Shown here one piece after another: positions 48,965 to 59,700 of a stretch of DNA of 64,000 nt (positions are counted from its first letter, which is position 1; each line of letters begins with the position of its first letter). The DNA is taken from the NCBI GenBank assembly GCA_963774935.1, contig CAVZGO010000001.1, positions 1 to 64,000 on the forward strand. The letters are read 5' to 3'. A program made the position numbers and the translations under genes. Below the pieces are notes generated by a model. That model was not told where the DNA came from. It was given only the letters and a program-made list of their open reading frames with translations, and made no database searches. This DNA comes from CAVZGO01 sp963774935. Lineage in GTDB: Bacteria; Chloroflexota; Anaerolineae; Anaerolineales; UBA4823.

Positions 48965-49612
48965 ATGACAAAACGATTAATCCTGTTGGCGGGAAACATT
49001 GGAAGCGGGAAGACGTCACTCACTGAGAGAATCGGTGCGCGGCTGGGCTGGCACACTGCTTTCGAATCGGTTGCTGACAATCCATATCTGGCTGATTTTT
49101 ACCAGGATATGCACGCGTGGTCATTTCACTTACAGGTGTTCTTCCTGGGACACCGGGCTCAGCAACACCTGGACCTGTCATCCATGGCTCAATCGGCGAT
49201 ATGCGATCGCAGTATTTACGAGGATGCCTATATCTTTTCTCGGGCACTTCACCAGATGGGCAATTTGAGCGACAGGGACTATCTTGCCTACCGCCGTGTT
49301 TTCGAGATGATCGTCAAGCAATTGCCACCCCCTGACCTGTTGATTTACCTCAAAGCGCCTGTTGAGGTTCTGGTGGAACGAATCCACCGCCGAGCACGTG
49401 ATATCGAAACAGGCATATCGAAGGATTATCTGACATTATTGGATTCCTTTTATGAGGATTGGATGCAGACATTTGACAACTGTCCAGTACTGACCATCCG
49501 CACCGATGATTTGGATTTCGTCCACCAGCCCCGCCATTTAGACATCGTGGTGCAGCGAATTCAGGAAAAACTGGCTGGGAAAGAAGAACTGGTGTTCCCC
49601 GCGAACAGCTAA
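48965..49612 (+). CDS. Deoxynucleoside kinase (deoxyadenosine/deoxyguanosine/deoxycytidine kinase family)
   Basis: 215 residues. P-loop GNIGSGKT at 10-17, the substrate-binding FESVADNPYL and DRSIYEDAYIF (the DRS motif), and the RARDIE lid. It phosphorylates deoxynucleosides for salvage and complements nrdJ. Ends before a strong terminator. Confidence 0.9.
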   Translation: MTKRLILLAGNIGSGKTSLTERIGARLGWHTAFESVADNPYLADFYQDMHAWSFHLQVFFLGHRAQQHLDLSSMAQSAICDRSIYEDAYIFSRALHQMGNLSDRDYLAYRRVFEMIVKQLPPPDLLIYLKAPVEVLVERIHRRARDIETGISKDYLTLLDSFYEDWMQTFDNCPVLTIRTDDLDFVHQPRHLDIVVQRIQEKLAGKEELVFPANS

Positions 49613-49635
49613 TCCGGCAACATCGTTAGTGACAT

Positions 49636-49676
49636 AACCACGTGGCTCTGAAGCAATTCTTCAGAGCCACATGGTT
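49636..49676. terminator. Bidirectional intrinsic terminator between the kinase and UbiA genes
   Basis: Twelve perfect pairs (49642-49653 with 49659-49670) around a five-base loop, extended by five more pairs after one mismatch, then TTTTT on the plus strand. The two flanking genes converge on it. Confidence 0.9.
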
Positions 49677-49694
49677 TTTAAGGTCAGACGGTAC

Positions 49695-50696
49695 TTATTT
49701 GAGAATATACACTACGAGAATGGCATTGGCGATCAAACCAAGCAGATACCACAGGCCAAATGCGCGGTTGTGATAAAACGCTCCGGCAACAAAGTAATTT
49801 GGCCAAACATCGGGATAGTCGGCAGGTTTTTCATCTGGTTTTGGGTGGCGGAAGATAGGCAACACGCGCAACAAATTCGGAATCGCCAGGAAGACGATCA
49901 ACATCACAGGAGTAAAGAAGCCAGTGACAACCAGGTAGACGACCGAAAGGTACTGCATTACCAGCATCCCCACTACCACAATTCGAGAGACCTTCTCTCC
50001 TAGAACCACAGGTAGGGTATGGATGTGACGAGATTTATCCATCTCGTATTTATCGATATGCTTGCCAAAAATGACACCGGTTACTCCGAGTGCATAAGGT
50101 AAACTGGCAATCACGACATTCCAATCCCATACTCCGGTGATTACATAGTAACCCCCGCCGATCATCAACGGACCCCAAACGATCAGAACGGCCAGCTCAC
50201 CCAGGGCGATGTATTTCAATGGCCAGGTGTAAAACAACACGAAGAATACACCTGCTCCAAGCAGCAACCACGCCTGCCATTCGCTAGCCAGCACCAGCAC
50301 CAATCCACATGCCAGAGCGAGTAAACCGGTAATTACCGCGTAAGTGAGCAGTTGCCGCTTGGACATCAAGCCATGCACCAGTGGCTGCGGTCCGTACTGA
50401 GCACGATAGTAATTATCCTGGTCGACGCCCCTCATATAATCTGTGTAGTCATTCAGCAAGTTATTGGTTGCGTGAGACAGCACAAGACCAACCGCCAGAA
50501 GCAGCCAATATCCCAGGTGGAATTTACCGTCCTGAAATGCCAGGATGCCGGCGATGGCTGCAGAAATGAAGGTCATAATCAGTACTGCCCCACGGGTGGC
50601 AATCAACCATCGCGAAATGATATCGAGATGATCCCATTCATCCCGCGTTATGCGGGGAATGATTCGCAAAGCCTGGCCCCACATTTTAAAATTCAT
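49695..50696 (-). CDS. UbiA-family prenyltransferase
   Basis: 333 residues from the ATG at 50696 (CAAAGGAG upstream); earlier in-frame codons overlap the DegT gene. Eight or nine transmembrane spans. The two Asp-rich motifs are NLLNDYTDYMRGVD (NDxxDxxxxxD type) and GKHIDKYEMDK. It transfers a prenyl chain to an aromatic or other acceptor in the membrane; the arrangement resembles MenA-like enzymes, but several UbiA branches fit. Last gene of the minus-strand cluster, 60 bp after the DegT gene. Confidence 0.85.
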   Translation of the reverse strand: MNFKMWGQALRIIPRITRDEWDHLDIISRWLIATRGAVLIMTFISAAIAGILAFQDGKFHLGYWLLLAVGLVLSHATNNLLNDYTDYMRGVDQDNYYRAQYGPQPLVHGLMSKRQLLTYAVITGLLALACGLVLVLASEWQAWLLLGAGVFFVLFYTWPLKYIALGELAVLIVWGPLMIGGGYYVITGVWDWNVVIASLPYALGVTGVIFGKHIDKYEMDKSRHIHTLPVVLGEKVSRIVVVGMLVMQYLSVVYLVVTGFFTPVMLIVFLAIPNLLRVLPIFRHPKPDEKPADYPDVWPNYFVAGAFYHNRAFGLWYLLGLIANAILVVYILK

Positions 50697-50755
50697 AGCG
50701 AAATCTCCTTTGGCAAAGGCTATATTAGTTATTACTGGTATGTCTGTGAGACAGA

Positions 50756-51969
50756 TTAAATTTTCAACAAAATCTCTGCTAATACCTGGCAAACACGCTC
50801 CACTTGCTCTTCTTCCATCACACCTGAAAATGGAAGTGCCAGGCTGCGCTCGCCTAAATCTTCGGTTACAGGGTAATCACCGCGACAAAATCCAAACCGA
50901 TCAACCATGTACGGCTGTAGATGAATTGGAAGAAAATAAGGCCTGGCAGGGATGCCGCTTTCATCCAGCAATTGAGCAACTCGGTCTCGATTGATGCCCG
51001 GCGAAAAACGCACCACATAAACGAACCAACTCATGCGCGAGGTGGTGGCAGCAACAAAGGGGCATTCTACGCCGGGTATTTCTGACAGCCGCTCCGAATA
51101 CCAGCCCGCCACCTTTTGGCGCTTATCAATCAGCTCATCCAGCCGGCTCATTTGTACTTTACCGAGCGCTGCGCTCATTTCATCAAGACGATAATTGTAG
51201 CCAAGATAGGTGTGCTGCAGCCAGGTATCACCCGGTGCACGACCTTGATTACGCAGCGCTAACATCAACCTGGCTGCCTGTTCGTCATCCGTAATAACCA
51301 GCCCACCTTCTCCGGTTGTGATTTGTTTGTTGGGGTAAAAAGCAAACACACCGTAATCACCCACCGTGCCTGCCAGCCGCCGTTTATACCTTGCTCCGAG
51401 AGCCTCGCAGGAATCCTGGATGACTCTTGATGCCGGCGTGCTGTGCAGCCTCTAGAATTGGATCCATATCCGCCGGTTGGCCAAATACATCTACCGGCAG
51501 AATTGCCTTCAATCGCTGTTTCAACGACCTTGGATGGTTCGATGGGTCATCCTGATAACCGCTCCGGGGCAACCAGCGCTCCCCGACGAGGATCCCCGGA
51601 TTGCAGCTCCTGAATCGCCTGAATCGCCAGGTCCGGATTGATGTTGCCGGTTGCCGGGTCAACATCGACAAATACCGGTATTGCCCCTTCAAACAAAAGC
51701 ACATTGGCAGATGCAACAAATGAGAATGGCGTCGTAATGACCAGGTCCCCTCTCGAAATCCCTGCAGCACGGACGCACAGGTGCAACCCGGAAGTGCCAG
51801 AGCTGACTCCAATGGCGAAGCGAGCGCCGGTGTAACTCCGAAATGCCGCTTCAAATGCCTGTATCTCGCCGCCCATGCTGAGCGATGGGGTGTTCAACAC
51901 TGCTGCAACAGCCTGCCGTTCGACGTCGGTCAGGTCAGGGGAAGACATTGGGATCGTGTAATTGGGCAT
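50756..51969 (-). CDS. DegT/DnrJ/EryC1 sugar aminotransferase (PglE-like), two frameshifts
   Basis: About 403 residues after correction. PLP-fold landmarks: SSGTSGLHLCVRAAG, TPFSFVASAN, FVDVDP, ILPVDVFGQ, IQDSCEALGA and FYPNKQITTGEGG with the Schiff-base Lys, as in perosamine/bacillosamine aminotransferases that convert a 4-keto UDP- or GDP-sugar to a 4-amino sugar. The frame shifts +1 at 51564 (C on the plus strand) and again at 51425; removing each restores the family sequence. Next to the lipoyl-NeuD protein and E1 subunits, it would make the amine acceptor. Confidence 0.9.
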
Positions 51970-52034
51970 AAGATTATTTGAGAATGGTTAGTAGTTAATT
52001 GATTTGATAGTGACAGCCAATGAGATAAAAATTG

Positions 52035-53138
52035 TCAGGAAGCTGGCCAGATGGTGCCAGCGTGCACAAAACCCTTTTCAGGCACATCGCTCTTGATCGT
52101 TGCACCATTACCGATGCGTGCTCCGGCGCCAATTTTCACTCTGAGATTGACGGTGACCCCCATACCGACCAGCACATTACTGCCGATCTGCACCTCGCCG
52201 GCAAGAATTGCACCGGGTGAAAGGTTTGAATACTCTCCAATAGTGCAGTCATGTGACACAATCACACCGGTATTAACGATGGTTCCATAGCCGATCTTCG
52301 CTTCGCTGCCCACGTATGCAAATGGGAAGACTTGAACCCCATCAGCGATATTCGCACTGGATTCGATGTAGGCAGTTGGATGCACAACCACCGGGCAGAT
52401 GAAACCGTGCTCCTGCAACCGCTGGAAAACTGATATGCGTGATGCAAGATTGCCAATGCCACCGACAGCATTCACCGACTGGCGAACTCCATTTCGGTAC
52501 AGCTCAGCCAATTTTTCACTGCCGCCGATAACAGGCACACCTGTAATTGTGCTGCCTGCAGGAATTCCATCATCGATCACACCCCTGATTTGATATCGAT
52601 TTTGGGCTCGAATGAGCTCGATCAGGGATTTCCCGTGGCCTCCACCGCCGTAGACGATGAGGGCGGTTGGATCAAACGCACCCTGGCTATATTGCTCATC
52701 TTCGCGAGGAATGGATTGATCAACCAGGCGCCGAATCTGGCTTTCTGTGACCAGCAATTCACTCTTCAACCGGGATAAATCTAGCTGGTGCTGGCGCGCA
52801 AGTGCCAGCGCAGGCTGGGTTATTCTCAAACCTGCTGGCAGAATTGACTCGTCACTGGTACTATCCTCCACTGGGGTCGTTTCTTCAGGCTGCCAATCGG
52901 GGCTGTCTGCCAGGTAACACAAACGATCTCCCGAGAGCACCACCTGCCCTGCTTGCATCTCCAGACCGACCACAAAACCAGAAACCTCTGAATCCATTTC
53001 CTCGGTTGCCTTGGTGGTCTCCAATGTGCACAGAATGTCGCCTCTCTCTACCTTCTGACCATTCTTTATATACAAACCGGTCAGCAATGCCTCGGATTCG
53101 TTGGTATTCAGCAGTGGGATTAGGATTGAGGTTGCCAT
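52035..53138 (-). CDS. Lipoyl domain - subunit-binding domain - PglD/NeuD-type N-acyltransferase fusion
   Basis: 367 residues from the ATG at 53138; an in-frame GTG at 53150 adds four. Residues 1-78: lipoyl domain with LETTKATEE, lipoylated Lys at about 43. Residues about 104-140: peripheral subunit-binding domain (ITQPALALARQHQLDLSRL), which in normal complexes binds E1 or E3. Residues about 158-367: PglD/NeuD sugar acyltransferase with the Rossmann YGGGGHGKS and a left-handed beta-helix of hexapeptide repeats; the catalytic His is in VSHDC, at the place of VEHEC in PglD. The usual E2 acyltransferase domain (with HxxxDG) is absent. The C-terminus reads HAGTIWP instead of the common VPAK. Upstream are E1 beta and E1 alpha, downstream a sugar aminotransferase. 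Confidence 0.85.
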   Translation of the reverse strand: MATSILIPLLNTNESEALLTGLYIKNGQKVERGDILCTLETTKATEEMDSEVSGFVVGLEMQAGQVVLSGDRLCYLADSPDWQPEETTPVEDSTSDESILPAGLRITQPALALARQHQLDLSRLKSELLVTESQIRRLVDQSIPREDEQYSQGAFDPTALIVYGGGGHGKSLIELIRAQNRYQIRGVIDDGIPAGSTITGVPVIGGSEKLAELYRNGVRQSVNAVGGIGNLASRISVFQRLQEHGFICPVVVHPTAYIESSANIADGVQVFPFAYVGSEAKIGYGTIVNTGVIVSHDCTIGEYSNLSPGAILAGEVQIGSNVLVGMGVTVNLRVKIGAGARIGNGATIKSDVPEKGFVHAGTIWPAS

Positions 53139-53178
53139 ACATGCACTCACATTCAGTGAATCAAGAAAATTGACTCGC

Positions 53179-54268
53179 TCAAGGTTTGCCTCGATTTGTC
53201 ATCTCAATGCTGGCCTGGATAATTGACTCGACACCGGGTAAGACTGCTTCTTCAAGCGGACGACTGGCGGGAACCGGTGTGTCTTTGGCTGCCAGGCGAC
53301 CTAATCGAGACATGTGGGAAAGGGATGCTTCAGCGATACGCGCCAGAATTTCAGCTCCCCAGCCCAAGGTTGCGGTCCCTTCTTCGATGGCAAGCAATCG
53401 ACCGGTTTTCTGGCAAGATTGCAGAAGTGGTGATATCCAGAATGGAGAAAGCTGGGTGAACGTCACCAGCTCTGCAAAAATTTCATACTCATAAGCCAGG
53501 CGAAGTACAGCCTGGCGGGCTAATTCTGCCATGTATCCATAGGCTGTGAGCGTGAGGCTGGCTGGAGAAGCGCCCCGCACTTTCATAACATAAGCAGGAT
53601 ACCTGACTGGAGCGCCAATCTGGGTAGATTCGCCCTGCCCGTCGAGCATGGATACATCCCATTCGCTTAATGCATTCTTCGTTTGCACGGGGAGTAGATA
53701 TTGGAGCTTATTCTCGATGAATAAAACCGGTTGACTTTCGTGCAGGATGGCGTTTGCCAGCAGATCACCCGGACGAGTGTTATCCCCACCTGCGATTGAA
53801 TCTGGAGCCACTACTCTCAGCCCTGGTACGCCCAGGAACATTTTTTCCAGTGTCTGGCTGTGCGTGGGACCGTAGCCCCTCCTTCCTCCCATCGGCGTGC
53901 GAACCACCAGCGGCAAACTGACAGCAGGATTGCTATTGCTTCCGTTATACATCCAGGTGAATTTCGTGGCGTGGTTAACAATCTGGTCAGCAGCCAGGGT
54001 AAGAAAATCACCGAACATTATCTCAACAACCGGGCGCAATCCCCGCATTGCCATCCCCGTGGCGATGCCCACAATGCCAGCCTCTGAAATTGGCGTAGCT
54101 CCAGACCCGTTGGGGGTATGCATTTGATAGCCCCCGACTCACCTTGAAGGCTCCCCCATAAGGATCAAGCACATCCTCACCAAGCAAATGGACTCGCTCA
54201 TCGCTGGCAAAGGCGGTGTGAAGCCCATCATTCAGAGAGGACAAAACCGTCAAGCGTTCCAAAGTCAA
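53179..54268 (-). CDS. Thiamine-diphosphate 2-oxoacid dehydrogenase E1 beta subunit, one frameshift
   Basis: About 362 residues after correction. LLGEDV-DPYGGAFKVSRGL, TPISEAGIVGIATGMAM, EIMFGDF and GYGPTHSQTLE are hallmarks of pyruvate/acetoin dehydrogenase E1 beta; a small insertion is seen after PDSIA. TTG at 54268 overlaps the E1 alpha stop. The frame shifts +1 at 54100; dropping that base joins QRVW to ATPISEAG. With E1 alpha it should decarboxylate a 2-oxoacid and load the acyl group on the lipoyl arm of the next protein. Confidence 0.92.
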
Positions 54269-55188
54269 CTCACAAGCGCTTCATCAATAGTTGCTAACGG
54301 ATCAATCAAAGCCTGCTCAAAAGCAATGCTGAGCTCAGAATCAACCTCGCCCTCAATTGTCTGGCGCTGATCCATTGTGATCCGTTCTCCATGAATGACC
54401 AGTGGATCACGCCTGGCGCGCATTTCGCTGAGCATCTTTTCTGGTCGAGTATCATCGCTTTTGGAATGTGGGCCAAAACGGCAGGTGTTGATAACCAGAA
54501 CCCGCGGCGATATTTCCCTTCTTACCTCATCAAGAAGATGCTGAGCAGCGTCGGAGATTTCCAGGACGTCACTGCTGTCAAGCTCAAGTCCCTGAATCCC
54601 AAAAGCATTGAACCGTTTCAAAATGTCGCCTGCCAGAGCTGTGTCCACAGGTGTCGTTTGAGCGATTTGGTTGTTTTCTACAACATATAAAATTGGCGCC
54701 TGCCACAACGACGCCATATTAAACGATTCGTAAATCACGCCTTCGCCCAGTGTGCCATCACCCAGGAATACCACAGCCACTGCAGCACTATTTTTCACTT
54801 TCTCTGCCAGCGCCATCCCTGTCGCCACCGGCACAATGCCCCCCTGGATACCATTCGAATAGAAATTTCGCCAGTGCAAATGCTGAGAGCCGCCCCTGCC
54901 TCCGCAAACCCCACTTGCTTTGCCCATCAGCTCTGCGAACAAGGCACGGGCATCACCCCCATAAGCCAGGAAATGTCCGTGACCACGATGGTTGCTGAAG
55001 ACGATATCATCCTGCATAAGGCAGCCAAGCACGCCCACCGCGTTGGCTTCCTGACCCAGGCAAGTGTGTGTGGTGCCGAAAAAGATGCCGCGCGAATAGT
55101 TGTCCAGCACAAGCTCCTCAAACCGGCGAATTTTATAAAGCGCCCGATACACCTCAACATTGTGGTTTTTAGCTTGATGAATTGTCAT
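54265..55188 (-). CDS. Thiamine-diphosphate 2-oxoacid dehydrogenase E1 alpha subunit
   Basis: 307 residues. THTCLGQEA, SNHRGHGHFLAYGGD, GGRGGSQHL and the thiamine-diphosphate motif GDGTLGEG followed after about 20 residues by ENN are all present. Closest in type to pyruvate or acetoin dehydrogenase E1 alpha; the segment GGSQHL replaces the usual GGSMH. ATG at 55188 is preferred over 55209 as it sits 12 bases after a TATACT. Substrate 2-oxoacid unknown. First gene of the dehydrogenase-sugar set. Confidence 0.93.
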   Translation of the reverse strand: MTIHQAKNHNVEVYRALYKIRRFEELVLDNYSRGIFFGTTHTCLGQEANAVGVLGCLMQDDIVFSNHRGHGHFLAYGGDARALFAELMGKASGVCGGRGGSQHLHWRNFYSNGIQGGIVPVATGMALAEKVKNSAAVAVVFLGDGTLGEGVIYESFNMASLWQAPILYVVENNQIAQTTPVDTALAGDILKRFNAFGIQGLELDSSDVLEISDAAQHLLDEVRREISPRVLVINTCRFGPHSKSDDTRPEKMLSEMRARRDPLVIHGERITMDQRQTIEGEVDSELSIAFEQALIDPLATIDEALVS

Positions 55189-55237
55189 CGTCGAATTGAA
55201 GTATAGCATATCCCTGCTGGTTGCTAGCGCGCAGCGC

Positions 55238-56144
55238 TCAAGTCAGGAAAAACAGCGCTACACCTGCCATCACCATAACGGTTCCAATCACCGCACCCCA
55301 ACCGAATTTCTCCTTGTAGACAAAGTGGCTGACTGGAAGAAGCACTATCGGGGAAAGGGAAGCGAGAACGCTGGCGATTGCAACTGCGGTATTCTGTAAA
55401 GCATACAAGGATAAAGTTACACCCAGAAAGGGTCCCAGAAGGGATGCGAACCAGATATACCAGGTAGCGCGTGGATGTTTGGCAACTTGATTAAAGGTAT
55501 AGCGGATCTGGCGCGTGAACAGGGTGAGCAGCCAGATGAGCAATCATCGCGGCAACCATACGGATAAAGCTTCCAGAGAGCGCCGGGAAATCGCCAGCGA
55601 GGCCGCGTTTGGCTAATATTACTCCCACTGCCTGACCAAATGCGCCACCCAATCCGAAGAGAATACCCGCCCGATAATGCTGCGGATCGGCAGTCACCCT
55701 GGTTTGTTCACCGCGCCTGTCTAAAATCACCCAGCTCACTCCGAGCAAAGCCAGGAGCAAACCAGCCCACTGGCTGACCGAAAGCACCTCCCCCAGGAAA
55801 AGCCATGCCAGAATCCCGGAGATAATCGGCGCCAGAGCCATCAGCATCATGGAAATACGCGGACCTATCCACACAAAAGCCTGGAATAGAAACGCATCGC
55901 CAATCGCCAGACCAACGATTCCGGAGGCTGATAACCAGAACCATCTTTCTGCACCTGCCTGCCAGGGGAGAGGAATCCGGAGAATGAGATGGGCTAGCAG
56001 CAGCCAGCCAACAGCAAACACCAGCCGCATGCGATTGACCACCACCGAGCCAACCTGGCGACCAGCATTGGTATTGAATACTGAGGAGCCGGCAAAGAGG
56101 ACCGAAGTGCCCAGCGCTGCTAATTCGCCAAGATAGTCACTCAT
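55238..56144 (-). CDS. EamA-family (DMT superfamily) transporter, one frameshift
   Basis: About 301 residues after correction, ten transmembrane helices in two EamA repeats (LAPIISGILAWLFLGEVLS in repeat 1, SPIVLLPVSHFVYKEKF in repeat 2). The frame shifts +1 at 55541; dropping that base joins RMVAAMI to LIWLLTLF. These carry small metabolites or export sugars and nucleotide sugars. Overlaps the sugar transferase gene by eight bases, suggesting a role in the same pathway, but the substrate is unknown. Confidence 0.85.
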
Positions 56145-56763
56145 TCTGATCCGTGCTGCCCATAAATTCTTCAGCAGTTGCCTGACCCGGCTGGTTAATT
56201 CCCTCCCGGCGCAGTACTTTCCAGACGGTAAGTATGAGGATTTTTATATCCAGACAAAATGACCAGTGATCGACATACCACACATCCAGTCGAAATTTAT
56301 CCTCCCAGGTCAGCACATTTCGCCCATTGACTTGAGCCCATCCTGATATACCCGGCAGGACATCATGACGGCGAGCCTGTTCGGCAGAATAACGCTCCAG
56401 GTATTGCATCAGCAGGGGACGAGGTCCTACCCAGCTCATCTCCCCCCGGATTACATTAATCAGCTCGGGTAGCTCGTCCAGGCTGCTGCTGCGCAGGAAT
56501 CTACCCAAAGGTGTCAGGCGATCAGCATCGGGAAGGAGCTGTCCGGCGGCATCACGTGCGTTGGTCATCGTACGAAATTTCAAGATTTTAAATGGTCGAG
56601 CGCGATACCCGGGTCGCTGCTGGCGGAAGAACACCGGGCGGCCATGCTTCAGGACAACCAGGCATGCAATAATAAGAAATACCGGCGAGAGCAATAGAAG
56701 CAACAGGATGGTGACCAGCAAGTCAAATCCGCGCTTCACCAGAGGGACGCCTTCAGGGAACAT
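56137..56763 (-). CDS. PglC-like polyprenyl-phosphate phospho-sugar transferase
   Basis: 208 residues, the small monotopic form. One N-terminal hydrophobic helix (about 12-36), KILKFRTM, the catalytic Asp96-Glu97 pair in SSLDELPEL, GEMSWVGPRPLL, and PGISGWAQVNGRN. These match PglC of the Campylobacter N-glycosylation pathway, which transfers phospho-diNAc-bacillosamine from UDP to undecaprenyl phosphate. It begins glycan assembly on the membrane. ATG overlaps the end of mfd, and its stop overlaps the EamA start. Confidence 0.92.
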   Translation of the reverse strand: MFPEGVPLVKRGFDLLVTILLLLLLSPVFLIIACLVVLKHGRPVFFRQQRPGYRARPFKILKFRTMTNARDAAGQLLPDADRLTPLGRFLRSSSLDELPELINVIRGEMSWVGPRPLLMQYLERYSAEQARRHDVLPGISGWAQVNGRNVLTWEDKFRLDVWYVDHWSFCLDIKILILTVWKVLRREGINQPGQATAEEFMGSTDQNE

Positions 56764-59700
56764 CGCTCACCGGATTCGCTAAGCTTTTTAAAACTTCAAT
56801 CAGGCGTTCAGTCCAATCAGGTAGCTGATTGTAGGGCATCCATAGCGCATACCGGCCCACCCGGACGTAGGGACCAAGGTCAGGGAAACTCTCAGGCATC
56901 ATTCCTTCAGGATAGCGTAGGACGATCTGTGTGCCCTCAGAGGTGATCGAAGCCAGACCGGCTTTATCCGCCAACAGTTTTAGACGCGTCTGGTAGAGCA
57001 GGTGAAGCAAGGGTTCAGGCAGCGGACCGAAGCGGTCGGCTAATTCTTCCTGGAATGTATCGATTTCAACCTGGCTGCGCAGGTCAGCGATTTGCCGGTA
57101 AAGACCTAAACGAACGACCTTATCGCCTGCATAGTCAGCGGGAATGCTGGCCGGAAGAGGTAGCTCGACATTAGCGGTTGACAACTCTGCCTGCAGCCTC
57201 GCCAGAGTTTCACTGGCAGGAAGCCCTTGCTCGCTGCGCAGCCGCTTGACGGCCTCAGTGAGCAAACGGGTATAGAGATAGAAACCCACTGCAGCGATAT
57301 TGCCATGCTGGCGAGTACCGAGAATGTCTCCGGAGCCGCGAATTTCCAAATCACGCATAGCGATAGAAAAACCCGCTCCAAGCTGTGTATTCTCGGCGAT
57401 TGTCTCCAGGCGCTGACGGCCATCTTCGGTCGGTGATTTGCGCTTGTGGCGGAAGAAATAAGCGTAAGCGCGCTGTGCTCCACGCCCCACTCTGCCGCGC
57501 AACTGGTAGAGCTGCGCCAGACCAAAAGTATCAGCACGATCCACGATCAAGGTGTTGGCATTGGGAATATCCAGGCCTGATTCGATAATTGAGGTGCTGA
57601 GAAGGATATCTACATCCCCGTTTGAAAACTGTTCCATCCTTTGCGAAAGCTCGTGCTCTGCCATCTGACCATGCGCGACTGTGATACGCGCCTCTGGAAG
57701 AATTTGCTGCAGGTGGTGGTACATAGCATTAATCGTCTGCACCCGGTTGTGGACGAAGAAAACCTGTCCACCTCGTTCCAGCTCTCGCAGGACAGCCTGG
57801 CGCACCATTTGTGGTGAATATGGCCCGATATGCGTGATGATCGGCAGCCGCTCCTCAGGAGGCGTGTTGATGGTCGATATATCTCTGACACCGCTGAGCG
57901 CCATATACAAGGTGCGCGGGATCGGCGTAGCAGTCAGAGTAAGCACATCAACCTCGGCGCGTAATTTTTTCAAGGCTTCTTTGTGTGTAACCCCAAAGCG
58001 CTGTTCTTCATCAATGATCAGCAGACCCATGTCTTTAAACAGTACATCCGCGGACAGCAATCGGTGAGTGCCGATAATGATGTCGATCTTGCCCTCGGAT
58101 AAACGTTCCAGGATTTCTTTCTGCTGTTGAGGCGATCGAAAGCGGGAGAGCATATCTACTTCCACGGGAAAAGCGGCCAGGCGCTCTTGAAACGTGTGGT
58201 AATGCTGTTGCGCCAGGACCGTCGTAGGCACCAGGATGGCAACCTGCCGTCCATCGTTGATCGCTTTGAAGGCAGCCCGGAGCGCGACCTCTGTTTTGCC
58301 ATAGCCGACATCCCCGCATATTAAGCGGTCCATCGGACGGTGATTTTCCATATCCCGCTTGACTTCCGCCAGGACGCGCATCTGGTCTTCCGTTTCGATA
58401 TATGGAAAACTGGCTTCCAGCTCCTGCTGCCAGGGTGTATCTGTCCCGAATGAATATCCTTGAACAACAGAGCGCCGGGCATACAGGTCGAGCAAATCCT
58501 CTGCAACTTCCTTGACTGCTTCTTTCACGTGCGACTTGACGCTTTTCCACTCGCTGCTGCCCAGGCGGCTGAGAGTGGGGGTCCGGTTATCGGCGCCGAC
58601 ATAGCGTGTCAATCGGTCTACCTGGTGGACCGGCACATATAGCTGCGCTTCGTCCGCGTACTCGATACACAGATATTCGCGTTCGTTATTATCTACACTG
58701 CGGCTGACAAGACCGGTCAAACGCCCAATTCCGTGGTCAACATGCACGACGTAATCACCGGGGCGAAGGTCAGTGTAACTGGCTTCCGGGTCCTCGCCAC
58801 CAATTGCGTACCGCTCTGTGCGGCGAAATCGGGGCTTGGGTCGCCGCCATCCGAAGATTTCTCCATCAGTGAGCAGGTGAACAACCTGCTGACCGGGAGG
58901 TTGGAAGCTCCATCCTTCGCTCAGGCTATTTTCAATGAAGCGCGGGTTAGGATCGCTTGACTCAAAATTCTCTGGTAAATTCAGATCCTTCCAGAGCTCA
59001 TGTAACCTTGAGGTTTGACGGGAAACAATAATTATTCTTTCGCCAGCCTGATACCGCTCTCCCATGTATTCCAGGGTCGCCTTTAAACGACCGCCAAATC
59101 TCGGTCCCGGCGAGAAGAATCGTGCCAGTTGGCTGGCTGGCGTCAGAGTAGAGCCATGCAGGCTGCCACCTCCAGGCTGGTCAGGTGTTTCAGGATATTC
59201 TCCGCTATCTTCACTGCCGGTGGAAGGACCTAATTCAACCGCCTGCAAACGGATGAAAGCATCGTTTAATTCGGTCCAACTCAAATACGGGACCGGAAAA
59301 TCTTCCGGGAGAGTTCTGGCTGGCGATTGCTTCGTGGCGTATTTTTATCGCCTGTTCTTCGACCTCCGTAACCAGATATTCAAGTGCTTGCCTGTCATCC
59401 ACCATGACAATGCTTCCGGAAGGCAGGTAATCGAACAGGCTCGCCGGAGACGTATGCAGACGCGGGATATCAAACTCGTGAATCTCGCGCGTAGCATCCA
59501 GGAAGGCACGCTGGTAATTGGCATCGCTACTGGCAGAATCGACCGAGGCGGGGAGAAGATATTCACGGGCGGGTGTCACCAATACCCGATCTGGAGGGGA
59601 GCTGACAGTGGTATCCAATGTGCGCTGGGTCGAAGGATCGAAATACCGAAATGTATCGATCTCATCACCGAAAAATTCAAGGCGTACCGGGTATGTCTCA

